Positions 35,973 to 46,318 of a DNA stretch of 64,000 bases are shown one piece after another (position 1 is the first letter of the stretch; each line of letters begins with the position of its first letter). The notes under the pieces were generated by a model. It did not search any database and was not told the origin of the DNA. It saw only the letters and a program-made list of their open reading frames with translations. The position numbers and the translations under genes are program-made. Source of the DNA: Moniliophthora roreri (lineage: Eukaryota; Basidiomycota; Agaricomycetes; Agaricales; Marasmiaceae); NCBI GenBank assembly GCA_001466705.2, contig LATX02000239.1, positions 186,001-250,000 on the forward strand, given 5' to 3'.

Positions 35973-36353
35973 TGGAAACTTGAAAGGTGGCTGTCTCCCC
36001 TTCCTTAGATCGCCCGAGTCTCGGAGATCAGCCCTAACATGTAAGTGCAGCAAGGCAAGGCCAAGAATGTCGAAGCTGTATGAATGACTTGTCTTGGGGA
36101 TGAAATTCAACACAGGGTCGCGTTCATGCATGTACATGTCAGTATTGAGATTGACACGGCTTCAGCTCTTCCTAACTAAAAATTAGCGAGTTTAGGGGTA
36201 TTTGAGTACCTGCCAATCACTTTCAGTGAATTACAGAAGCTGTTCTGACCTTCTTTTGATCAAAGCTTCGAATTTGCTTTCACAGACAAGGGAATTATAT
36301 TCGATCTAGGCGATGTCAATGCTCCCACTGTCAAGAAAACCGGTACTATGCTG
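35973..36353 (+). pseudogene. 3' relic of a second cytochrome P450
   Basis: Three pieces match consecutive parts of the intact P450 upstream: WKLERWLSPLP at 35973 (intact gene WKPERWLAPLP), MKFNTGSRSCM at 36100 (intact MTFNAGSRSCM at its haem loop), and SFEFAFTDKGIIFDLGDVNA at 36264 (intact SFEFSPTGKEIVFELTSVVS). Order and spacing agree with the parental exon-intron layout. A TAG follows WLSPLP and the frame before SFEF is broken by TGA. This is a dead tandem duplicate; its 5' two thirds are lost or unrecognisable. Confidence 0.72.
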
Positions 36354-36525
36354 CACGAGAGGTCGTGGTTGAGGCAAAATAGTATTCGTCCGACGGAATA
36401 TTCATTCAATTTGATCGTTCAAAGTGGTATAAGACATTAAATTTCCATGTAAAGTATCGTGCTTCTGAGCTTTTCGCTGCATTAATCCAGCATACCAACA
36501 AGAAAGGAGCTATTTAGCAGGCATC

Positions 36526-37805
36526 TCACTCGACTGTGTATGCAGGAGGCGGTCGCTCTGCACCCTGAGCACTAGTTCCAACACCATTCTCATCAACCTC
36601 ATTCTGCACAAATAGTCTAGCTTTCTCCCCCCTTCCCTGTCGTGGTTGACCGATACCACTCGCACTCGTTCCACTAGCACTCGGTGCTGAAGTCGGATAA
36701 CCGTGCATCACTGGTCCAGTATTGCCAGACGTCACCGAGCTCGCGCTCATGCTCACTGGTCTACCTTTCCCTGCACTCGAGTTTGAATGTGCATAGTTTG
36801 TCTGGAAGTAATCACCCTGAGCCTGTTGGGCGTGACGATTCGAGTTCTGGTGGTAGGCATTTGGATGGTACGGGTTTAGAGGGGCACCCGCCGCTCCTGC
36901 AGCGCCCATGCCTGCATACGCCGCAGGGTCCATATTCGGTGACGTGTGTCCTGTATTAGGCGAACCGGGATATGGCATATACGGTGTATGTGGGTGTTGC
37001 GATTGGGACGGAAAATTGTTTGGCATGGGCCGAGGTGACATTGGGGGCATAGATGCAGGCGGCGGCGTCATGGGCGTAGGAGGGATGCGACCCTGTTGGG
37101 GGAGGTAAGGCATCGGATTTGGGGTCGATTTCGCTTCAGGTTCGGCAGGAGGCTCTTCTGGGTATTTGATATCGTCAAATATGTCGTCCCATTTGCGTTG
37201 CCGTTTGATGAGGTACCAAATAAGGACTATGAACAGAATGAGACCCAGCACACCGCCTACAGCACCTCCAATGATTGCTCCGAGATTACTGTCTTTTGAA
37301 GACGAGCTGCTACTCGAGCTATTATCACTGGTTGGTGTAACCTCAGAGCTGACGGTGGTTATGAACAGAACTGTTGTAGTTTCACCATTGGGAAGCGTGG
37401 ACGCGGACATAAAGGTGGAAGTGGCGGTAGTTGTGATAACAGGTGGTGGTGTTGGCGGAGAGTCTTGTCCAATCACGGTACATGAAGAGTGATATGCAGT
37501 TGTGAAGATTGTCGAGACAACGGGTATTTCCGTGGTAATGGGGACCTCAATTACAGTTACTTCCGCTGCACCCCATAGTGAGACGGAGACTAAGACAGCA
37601 AAAGGCGAGACGACTTACGAGGGGAAGTGGTAGTAGTCAACGTACACTGTCCTGTCGATACTCCAGTTTGAGTCGAGCATACCGAAATCACCGTAGGGCT
37701 TCCAGACTGGATAGTACTTGTGGTGGGAGTAACGGTTGTCAAGAAACTCGTCGAAGTGACCAATGACGAGGTTTCGACGGCTGACGAAGTACAACTCGTG
37801 GACAT
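36526..37805 (-). CDS. Ser/Thr-rich single-pass membrane protein with PPxY tail (A)
   Basis: No named family recognised. It is laid out like a fungal wall-stress or mucin-type sensor. Exon 1 starts MSTSCTSSAVETSSLVTSTS and is dominated by Ser/Thr. An intron (donor GTAAGTC, about 37550-37618) leads to EVTVIEVPITTEIPVVST and TTAYHSSCTVIG, then a Ser-rich stalk. The membrane segment is AIIGGAVGGVLGLILFIVLI, followed by basic KRQRKWDDIFDDIKYPEEPP. The cytoplasmic tail is Pro/Met/Asn/Tyr-rich and low in complexity, and ends RPPPAYTVE. There is no classical N-terminal signal peptide; the membrane segment may act as signal anchor. Paralogue B at 39148-40446 shares the opening MSTSCT, the KRxRxxDDxFDDI juxtamembrane block and the PPPAY end. 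Confidence 0.8.
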
Positions 37806-39147
37806 CTTCGTTGACTAGGGAGAGGATGCAGCGAGGGTAGGGGATCCCTCGACAGGACATCGAGCATGGTTTAAATAAACAAACCCAGATAAAGGAAAAG
37901 CAAAATGTCTCGCTTGCGACGCCTAACTTGACAACTGGAATGAATAAGTCGTCTGACTGTTCCGGAGGCGATACGCATTGGTCGCGCGTTCGTTTGGGAG
38001 GTATGTAGGGCGATGAGCTGAGATGGGCTCGAACTCGCTACCACTCTTCACATTCACGGTACCTGAATGTTAATGTCATCCCGGACCCTCTTTGACATTG
38101 GATCGGTACGTACCAAGCCTCAAAAACCCTGTTATTGTCTTGGAAGGTACATCTAGTCTCATTCTGATAATGCTGATCGAGATAGGAGGACAATCATGTA
38201 CTCTTTACACGCCTGAGATCCGCAAAGACCTGGGGGGAGGCATCAATCGTCTGCAGATGAGTGTTCATTCTGAGCTTGTAGTGAGACTGTGACTTCTCCA
38301 ACTTTTGCTTCCCTCTATCCCCATCTCAACCTTCACTGCCAGCCACTGCAAAATTCTATGGCTCCGTGCCGCACACAACGCTTGTCTTCAACTGAAACAT
38401 CGCGATACATTCCTCTGAGCTAGTTTTGCAGAGATTATTACACACCATGCATAGCTTTGCAACCTACGGTAGACACGTAATGGAGGTATGAGATTTGAGG
38501 CGAAGGACGTATTCTTTCCAGTATATCATTTAGAACCAATCGCAAATTTGAGAGGAAGAACGACCCTTCTGAAGAGTAAGAGGAGAAACGCTAAGTCGTA
38601 TGCAATAATTTTGTGCTTTGGTTTGCTCACCTTTAACCCTCAATCTCCCGGTCTTTCACCTCTCTTCACGCAAGAGCCCTCGAATAATTCACCGCTCTAC
38701 ACCAAAGATGAGCCTTTTTCGCCTTGACCAGGTCCCCTCGAAGCTCAGTCATCGCGTGGGTTGACTCCGGAAACCAGATAATTTGTTCTTACAAACACAC
38801 CCTGAACGTATTCGGCGTTTCGCTTGACATGGAGTTGTCACTTGCATGAATGAAGAGAGATCAAAAGGAGGATTGTTGTTGATGCTGGTGGTCAGCGGTC
38901 AACCGCGGCGGCAAAGGCTTGTCGTGCGAAACGCCCGCGAAGCAAATGGGTCGACAAAACTTCATGTACATGTATATGTAATGGAGGCAGGGCTTACATT
39001 CTCTCTAGTCATCGTGACAAGGTATGCGTTTTGGTTCATATCTATTGCGGATTAGTGGTAAATAAGTACATCTAGCACTCCTTCATAAAGTTGATTGAAG
39101 GGCTAGAGCCAAACTAACTTCACCGCTCCGAAATAGCGCATAATCTA
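37806..39147. other. Spacer between the two Ser/Thr-rich genes
   Basis: Holds the promoter of gene A and 3' flank of gene B. A 69-codon open frame at 38846-39055 has no recognisable features. No gene supported. Confidence 0.45.
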
Positions 39148-40446
39148 TCATTCCTCATACGCAGGAGGAGGATGTTCTTCACCGCGAGCAGAGTATAAAG
39201 TCGAGTTATCACTATCACCACCACCAGTTGCTGAATTGGACAGACTTGCACGAGCGCTTCCCGAGCCCTTACTTGGAGGTATCACATTGAGACTAGCACT
39301 CTCCTCAGCAGCTATCGGCGTAGTTTGCAACCGAACAGTCACCATCTCCTCGCCTGGGTTTACCACGAAGCGCGCGCTGGTGCCAATGCCGTTGGAAGTA
39401 GTAAACCCAGGTACTCCTGAAGACGACCCATTGGTAACGGACGATATCGATGGGGATCGTCCATGTCCAGGTGTACTAGGAGGTGAATTCGCCCGACTCA
39501 TATCACTCATCAATAGCTGATGACTGCTCGTAGGAGACCACTGCGTCGGGGTCGTACTAGAGTTGTGTTTTCTCCTTGCAACCATCAAAGCTCCACGATG
39601 TACCCTATCGCTGAGCGTCGCAAACTGTGTAGCCAAAGGATCATACACATACGGGTTTGGCACTGTATCCACGTTGTCGTTATTAGTCACAGCAGCGGGA
39701 AAATCATTGACGTCAATGTCGTCGAAAACGTCGTTCCGTCTGCGTTTACGCTTGAAAATGTACCAGACTGCGATGACTGCGAGTATGAGAACGGCGATAC
39801 CACTAATGACGCCTCCGATAATGGGACCCGTGTTGTTTTTGGATGAGCGTTCGACTGCTAGTGAAGGAGAAGAGGACTGGATCTCTGCTGGCATGGTTGT
39901 GGTGGAGACGATAGTAGAAATACTAGTTGTTGGGATACCGTTTGAGTCGGTTGTGACAACTCGGGACGTGTAGGTGGTCTCCGAGATACAGATTTCGGTC
40001 GTAGTTCGGGTTTGGGTTTGGGTGTGAGTCTCAGTCTGGGTTTGGGTGAAGGTGTCGGGAACGGGAGTGGGGATGACGGTGCACAAAGAGCCGTAGAGCG
40101 TTGATACATGGCTTGATGTGATGGTGCTCGTGACAGTAGCTGGGATTGATGATACTCTAGTGCTCTCTACATGGTTCAGGATCAGTTGAAATGAAAAATC
40201 TGAGGAAAGCACTATCAAACCTGGCTGTACTGTAGTTATGCTCGTAACAGGTACACATTGCGTATTCGGTGGCGACGATGCATCGGTGCTGGCTGATGAA
40301 TATGAGCTGGCAGTCGGACACCCTATTGAGGTTGATATCGAAGGTGGGAAGATGGTTTGGGTGGTCGTATATGAAGTGATGAGTGTGGTTGTTGTGAAAA
40401 ACTCTGTTGAGGTTGAGCTTGGTGTCGTTGTGCAAGAGGTCGACAT
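39148..40446 (-). CDS. Ser/Thr-rich single-pass membrane protein with PPxY tail (B)
   Basis: Paralogue of gene A. The extracellular part is Ser/Thr-rich with repeated TQT units (FTQTQTETHTQTQTRTTTE). The membrane segment is PIIGGVISGIAVLILAVIAV, followed by WYIFKRKRRRNDVFDDIDVN and a Ser/Pro-rich tail ending EEHPPPAYEE. The frame is open for 432 codons. However, a 54-nt GT...AG stretch without stops (about 40167-40220) interrupts the Ser/Thr-rich region with GLIVLSSDFSFQLILNHV and sits roughly where gene A has its intron. It is probably spliced out, leaving 414 residues. A role in cell-surface sensing is inference from layout only. Confidence 0.8.
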   Translation of the reverse strand: MSTSCTTTPSSTSTEFFTTTTLITSYTTTQTIFPPSISTSIGCPTASSYSSASTDASSPPNTQCVPVTSITTVQPGLIVLSSDFSFQLILNHVESTRVSSIPATVTSTITSSHVSTLYGSLCTVIPTPVPDTFTQTQTETHTQTQTRTTTEICISETTYTSRVVTTDSNGIPTTSISTIVSTTTMPAEIQSSSPSLAVERSSKNNTGPIIGGVISGIAVLILAVIAVWYIFKRKRRRNDVFDDIDVNDFPAAVTNNDNVDTVPNPYVYDPLATQFATLSDRVHRGALMVARRKHNSSTTPTQWSPTSSHQLLMSDMSRANSPPSTPGHGRSPSISSVTNGSSSGVPGFTTSNGIGTSARFVVNPGEEMVTVRLQTTPIAAEESASLNVIPPSKGSGSARASLSNSATGGGDSDNSTLYSARGEEHPPPAYEE

Positions 40447-40782
40447 GATGAATAATAGGGTTGAGGAAAATCAGAAGCATCCAGCCCCAAAATGCATTGC
40501 CTTGTTGACGAAAAGGAGTGTATAGCGGGCAGTTGCAGACATGTCTCACACAGACTGAGTGGAACATGTACAGCGTGAAATCCAGAAAGCCAGAAAGCAT
40601 TATAAAAGAAATGAACCTGCGAGTCGTTGACGGAAGAGCTGAACCTGAACTTTGGGAAATCTTAACTTTCGCGATGGTGGTCAAAGGGCTAGCGTTGGGC
40701 GCCTAGAATAAGAAGTGAACTGGTCAACTAATCGGGAACCTTCCCTAAGGTAGGCACTCATTATAGCTCTGCCCCGTGATCA
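40447..40782. other. Upstream region of gene B
   Basis: Promoter of gene B and 5' flank of the tRNA gene. Nothing else seen. Confidence 0.4.
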
Positions 40783-40878
40783 AGGTGGTATAGTGTAGTG
40801 GTCATCACTCGGGATTTTGACCTCTGTTGATTTCAGGTCTACTTCCCGAAACCCAGGTTCGAACCCTGGTACTACCTT
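40783..40878 (+). tRNA. tRNA-Gln(UUG) with intron
   Basis: The acceptor stem AGGTGGT pairs with ACTACCT (one G-T), followed by discriminator T. The D-arm has TAGTGTAGTGG. The anticodon stem CGGGA pairs with TCCCG around a TTTTGA loop with anticodon TTG. The T-arm is CCAGG TTCGAAC CCTGG. An intron of about 22 nt (40821-40842) interrupts the loop after position 37, the standard place. T-rich sequence follows (a run at about 40892-40902) as pol III terminator. Confidence 0.92.
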
Positions 40879-41488
40879 TGTAAGTCAAGGTCTCTTTTTT
40901 TTTTGTTCTCATTCGAGCAGTTATAATTGGGGGGTCGTTTTATACCAGCGGATGGTATATTCCGGATTTTCAAGCTCCAATGTCAATTTTATTTTTTTTT
41001 TGTATTCGAGTTCCAGCTCGGAAACTTGCCTCTGTTCAGGGATCAATGCTGCATGGAAACCTGCACCCGTTATCGATAAGAATGAGGTTGGAAGACGTCA
41101 AATTGTTGGAGGACGTAAGATTTATCGTGGCTCTCTACCTTTGAATTTTTATGACTTGATAGGTAACGGTTTACTGCCAGAACGCCGCGAAAATGTGTAT
41201 TCTCTTTCAACCTTTTCCCTACATTCCATTCTTTTTTTTTAGCAGTCAGCGAAGCGCTCATTCAAGCGCCCAAGGTACCCGCCTAGCCGCTTACCAAACA
41301 GGCGTGTGAACACCGGAGAATGACGAATCTGGGTCACCGAGTTGAAATCCTTCACCCAGAGTCACCAAGTGTCAGATACCCGACCCAAATCTTCCATTTC
41401 TTTCCCTTTCTCCGCTACCACCACCATCCTCATAGTTTTATTCCGAGTATCCGCACAGAGAGAGAGGAACAAGGGAAGGAAAACCAGG
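40879..41488. other. Intergenic region between tRNA and SLC44-like gene
   Basis: Contains several poly-T runs (for example about 40992-41001 and 41230-41240) and the promoter of the next gene. No gene recognised. Confidence 0.4.
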
Positions 41489-44304
41489 ATGTCGTTTGCA
41501 ACATACGCATCCCAATTTATCAATCGACAGCAGGCCCCAGAGCCTAGTGGTAGCATGAGCGGGAGTGGAGGAATGTTCTTTTCATTTACGACAGAAGGAA
41601 GCTCTGAAGAAGACGATGAAAGGACTGATCGGGGTCGTCGGGGAGGTGGAGGAGCTATGGCCGCCAGTCGAGGATATGGCCGAGGAAGTATGTTTGGATC
41701 TTTTTTTGGGCCAGCCGACAGAGGCAGAGGGAATGGTCGAGGCAAGGGAAGAGAGCGAGGTAGAGGCAGAGAAAGAGTCGACTTTGATGAACTGGACGAC
41801 GACGATCCTCATTTATTGGGCATCGAGGACGTCGAAGAAGACGACCAGCATACCATCAGGAATGCTCCAGACGACCCGTACCTTCGTTTGGACGACGAGG
41901 AAGCACATCTTCATCAACATCACTCACGTTCACGGTCACCTTCACCGCAGGGTGGATGGCTTGCACATCAAGCTCAAGGTCTCTCATCACCTTCGTCGTC
42001 ATCTTCGTCGTCGTCAGACGCTGAACCACCTCATGATCTACTCACGCAGCCCACCGTACCCCCAATACCCAGAACCTCTCGCCAAGCGGTTTCCTTATCT
42101 CTGACACAGTCATTACTTCCACGGGATGGACATACTCGGCCTATCGACATCATACACCTCCCGGATCCACGATTCACTCAGCGACATAAATTTCAGGATT
42201 CAATCTGGACCGCTGTATGGCTCTTTGGTGTTACGATTTGCCTAGTGGCCTGCATTATCTTGCTATTCACCACTACCGCCCCAGCATCTTCCAAAGGTCC
42301 ATACACAACGCTGCTTCATACAGTACCGCTGCTGGTGATTTTAACAGCAACATCTGCGGTGGTGGCGTATGCGTACATCCTGACGCTATGGATTTGGCTC
42401 AAGCCGGTTTTAATCGCTAGCAGTGTTGCAGTGCCGTTCTTGCTCATTGTATCGTTCTTCTGGGCCTTTATAGGGAGTTTTATGTGGGACTCTGAAGACC
42501 CGACTTGGGGCGAAACAGTTGGGTATGTATTCTTCACTTTTACTCTTTCTTTTCGCGGTTGCTAATAAGCGTTATCTCTACAGACTCCGCCTATTTTCGC
42601 TAATTCCGCTAATACTGGCAATATGGACGAGTCGCCGGTTGGTGCACCTACCCCAGCAAATCCACTCCGCTTCTGCCCAACTAGCCTTGATAATTCGTTT
42701 ATTAGCGGCAAATCCCTACTTGCTCGCACTCAGTCCAGCAATACTACTAGCCACTCTCCTTGTTTCGATACCTTTCCTCACACTCATTTTCAGACTACTC
42801 CTAGTTGGCTATTGGGGTTCGTATGCTTATTCTTCCTCTTAATTTTCATATTAATTACGTCACAGAAGACAAATCCCACCAACACTGGCACCTCAGCACC
42901 CGTGCCCATTACTACCTAGCTGGTGCAATCACCGTCTGGCTATGGACATTCGCTGTCGCACGAGGAATCCTCCGAATTGTCGTATCAGGCGTTATCGGCG
43001 GTTGGTACATCCAAGACCCACCAATACCACTCCCACCACTTCCATCACTCACTACACTCACCACTATGCACTTACATTCCCGAGCAGTAGATACACGTAC
43101 TTTCCATACGGCGTTGACACGTGCATCTGGCCCTTCACTCGGAACGATATGTCTCTCGGCGCTCATTCTGACGCTTGTCAGACTGTTGGTTTTGGTCGCG
43201 CTCTTTTTGGATAGGTTGCCTGGATGGATTGATGCTGGGATTGCCTTTGTCAGACGATCGGTCCTAGGACCGGTGTTTGGTATGGGTGTAGGTGCGATTG
43301 GGAGGACGGCGACGACCAATGTTGCAAGGGGTACTCTTATGGGCCTTTTGATATCCTTTTGTCGATGGGGTGTAAGGTATCTGCAGAGCGTGACGGAGAC
43401 TCTTTCAGGTGACGCATTGGTATATGCTGGGCTGACGGGTGAAGGGTTTTGGATTAGTGCCAGAAGGGGAGCCGCGCTTTTGCAACAACATCAGGCTCAT
43501 AGGCATCGGATAAAAAAGACACTGCCTATACCGATACATCTATTTACGTTGACACTAGCGCTTCCTTATGCGTTGGGAACGTACATCTTTGTATCGCATA
43601 CGCTAGGTGCGCCAGATGAAGCGTTTGGAGCGGCGGTTTTGGCGGGTGGAGTGACAAGCTTGACGGCTGGGTTTGTGGTTGGGCTTGTCGGAGATACGGC
43701 TGATGCGGTATGGTTATGTTTCGTTGGGTTTGGGGAGAAAAGAGACGAGATTAGGGAAGCGTTTGAGCGTGAAGGGTTGGGAAGGAGAAGACCGGCTCAA
43801 CAGCAACGGCAAGCACAGCAACAACGTCAACCACCTGCGCCGACACAGGCACCGATACGCTCGCAACCTCTACAAAGAGATGATATTGATGACGATGTGC
43901 CACCGGAAGATATTTTGTTTGATGCTGCAGGGCAGGTTGAAGCTGGGGTGAGGAAGAAGGGTCCGCCCCGGTCACCGTCACCGTCGCCTCCACCGCAAAC
44001 CCGGCTACGGTCGTTGTCTTCATCGTCGAGCGAGTCAGAACCGCTAGTCCCACCGACGTCATTTATCCAAGGCTCCTCGCATCAGGAAGAGGAGGATGAT
44101 TCTGGCCCTAATCCCTTCTTGATGGGCGGGGACTCGGAAGACGTCGACCCTTTTGTTGGTGATGATGCGGAAGTCGAAGAGAGCAGGGTGACGACAAGTC
44201 ACAGTCGGAATAACAGTACAGGTGGTAGCATGCGCGGCAGTGGGAGTAAGAGTAAGAGGGTAGAGGAGGAGGATGACTTATTCCCTGGAAGTGGCATTTT
44301 CTGA
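41489..44304 (+). CDS. Choline-transporter-like (CTL/SLC44, Pns1-type) membrane protein
   Basis: Predicted multi-pass plasma-membrane protein of the SLC44 family. The start MSFATYASQFINRQQ is preferred over an in-frame upstream ATG because the family region begins soon after. About 220 N-terminal residues are acidic, Gly/Arg-rich and Ser-rich (RGRGNGRGKGRERGRGRERV). Then comes WTAVWLFGVTICLVACIILL and a series of membrane segments. An intron of about 60 nt follows GETVG (about 42522-42583), and another follows VGYWG (about 42817-42867). Downstream blocks are AITVWLWTFAVARGILRIVV, GVIGGWYIQ, HTALTRASGPSLGTICLSAL, FVSHTLGAPDEAFGAAVLAG and FVVGLVGDTADAVWLCFVGF, all typical of this family. The 170-residue C-terminal tail is Gln/Pro/Ser-rich and ends DDLFPGSGIF. 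Choline transport is not assured for fungal members. Confidence 0.85.
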
Positions 44305-44603
44305 GTTTGTGATTAGATGGACTGGGATTTTTTTCATGCATGCATATGTCAATTGACAATCTAGCAATGTCCCTTAATGTATATAGCTCGTGTTATTACT
44401 GTAGCGGTCTAATGCATAGAACCCTTTACGTATTTGACCGGCCCCGCCGCAAAATCCAGACCATCGTCCTTGGAAACAGCTCCAATCGTACCGGGAAAGG
44501 AACCGGTATCTAGTACACGTGCGCAGCTAAATAAATCCAGGTGAATTGTTGAAATCATTTTGCGTTCCCCGTGTCGATCCATTTCCTCGTCATTATAGAT
44601 ACA

Positions 44604-46318
44604 ATGACATTCGACAATCTTCTCACTGAATTGATACAAGAGATCGTCTATCAGGTATGTCTACGGAAAACAGTGATCCGTTATATGTCAAATTGACAAA
44701 CATGCAGTTAGATACAGGACGAGATATCAAGAGCTTGCGACTAACCAACAAACGAGTCAATGACGCCGTCGAGCCAGTTTTGTGGACCATAAAGGCGATA
44801 ATGATCGACAGCCTTGAGATTGCGGTAGAGATGCTTCGAGATCTCCCAAAACACCGCTTAGCCACTCGTGCTAGGAGACTCGTCATACGAAATTTTCCTG
44901 TTCCTCCTCCACTTTCTCTGACCATGAAACTCGATGAGGATGATGATCCGTTGGCGGATGATCGTACTTTGGTAAAGAAACTCCTACCCAAACTTCTGTC
45001 TTCTTTGGTCGGATTACAGTCTGTTGAGTGAGTAGACAGATCTAAATCTCTCTCTTGACAAACTCTGACTCTGATACCCTGAATTCCAGGTGGAAATTGA
45101 AGCGTTCAGACCCTGATTGGGCCTGGACGGTAGTAATGGAGAGCTTGTCCAGTCTTCCTGCTCTGGCGAGACTCTCCCTCAAGGGCGACTTATCCTGGCC
45201 GAGACCACCTGCGATGCATATTCGTCTCTTTCCATGCGGGAGCTTAGCAAGGCTTGAGATGAACCTTGTTGTACAGGGGCCGCTGGCTGTAATCCTTCGA
45301 TTCCTCCAAGATTGCCTTTCCGCAATCATTCAGAACAATCCCCGTCTTGAAGCTATTCTGATCCGCCTCATGTACCTATACTATGGAGGACCTGGATCGG
45401 GTACCCCAGATGTATTCGATCTTCACAGCATCTTCGAAAAGATTCCCTCGTCCAAACCTCTCCGCTTACAGACCTTTTTGATGGACTTACCACCTGGCTC
45501 CGTGCGTATCACACCCAAAGTTGTGGAGCAGCTGAAATCACTCAGGTGCTTGGAATACAGCGAAGCTTACCGCCCGTTCAACGATGCTGCCTCCACACTT
45601 CTGTGGACAGCACTCCGGACTCAGCAGATTCACGTACGAGAGCTCACGATCGAAAAGTGGCCCTGCCAGGCGCTCGTGGACTACCTCGAGTCATTCTCAG
45701 GTCTGGAGACCCTGTCGATCTCGACTTCCAGTGGACCGAGTACCGACTACTCCGACAATCTTGCTCGAGGTTTTTGGAAAAATGTAATTCCTATGCATAA
45801 GGACACTCTCAAGCACATTACCATCCGATCCGAATATACGGGATCGTGGGGAGTCGGAGAAGAGCACTTTCAAACATTGAGGTCTTGCGAGAACCTCATC
45901 TCGCTTACCGTAAATCTCAATTATAGTCCTCAAGCTGAGGAAAAAGATGACATAGTGGTCGGTGGACGCTTGTCTACGTGATGCATGCTTCTAATGCTAT
46001 TTATACTAGGACAACCTGCTCACAAGCTTGGTCGAGTCGTGCGAGCGCTTCCGTCTGCTCTCAGTGGACTGGACAGCGGAGGCGCCAAGTGGTTTTCAAG
46101 ACCGTTTCCTTGACGCCGCGCAGCAGCAAGATCGTGCACGCCAAAGATTTTACGAACACGTACAGAGTTTGCGATTGGAAGGTCTTACGAGGAATCCCCA
46201 TCGGGGCCTTGTTATACAAGTATTCATGTCTGAACAGGCTAAACCCCTCCAATTCCGCATTCGACGAAATGCACTGGATGGTGACACGTATTGGACATTC
46301 CACAAAGTTGACGACTAG
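44604..46318 (+). CDS. F-box protein with leucine-rich C-terminal part
   Basis: Predicted substrate adaptor of an SCF ubiquitin ligase. The F-box is split by an intron: MTFDNLLTELIQEIVYQ joins LDTGRDIKSLRLTNKRVNDA and VEPVLW. Further introns lie at about 45028-45089 and at about 45969-46010 (GTCTACGTG...TACTAG). The long middle exon contains irregular Leu-rich segments (SLSSLPALARLSLKGDLSWP; SGLETLSIS; ENLISLTVNLNYSP) like the degenerate LRRs of basidiomycete F-box proteins. The last exon begins DNLLTSLVESCERFRLLSVD and ends TYWTFHKVDD, TAG. Target unknown. It is the last conventional gene before the repeat island. Confidence 0.78.

Noticed and set aside
38025..38110. tRNA-like phrase (ggctcgaactcgctacc) on the minus strand
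   Set aside because: The T-loop-like TTCGAGC is present, but the flanking T-stem does not pair and no anticodon arm or acceptor stem can be formed.
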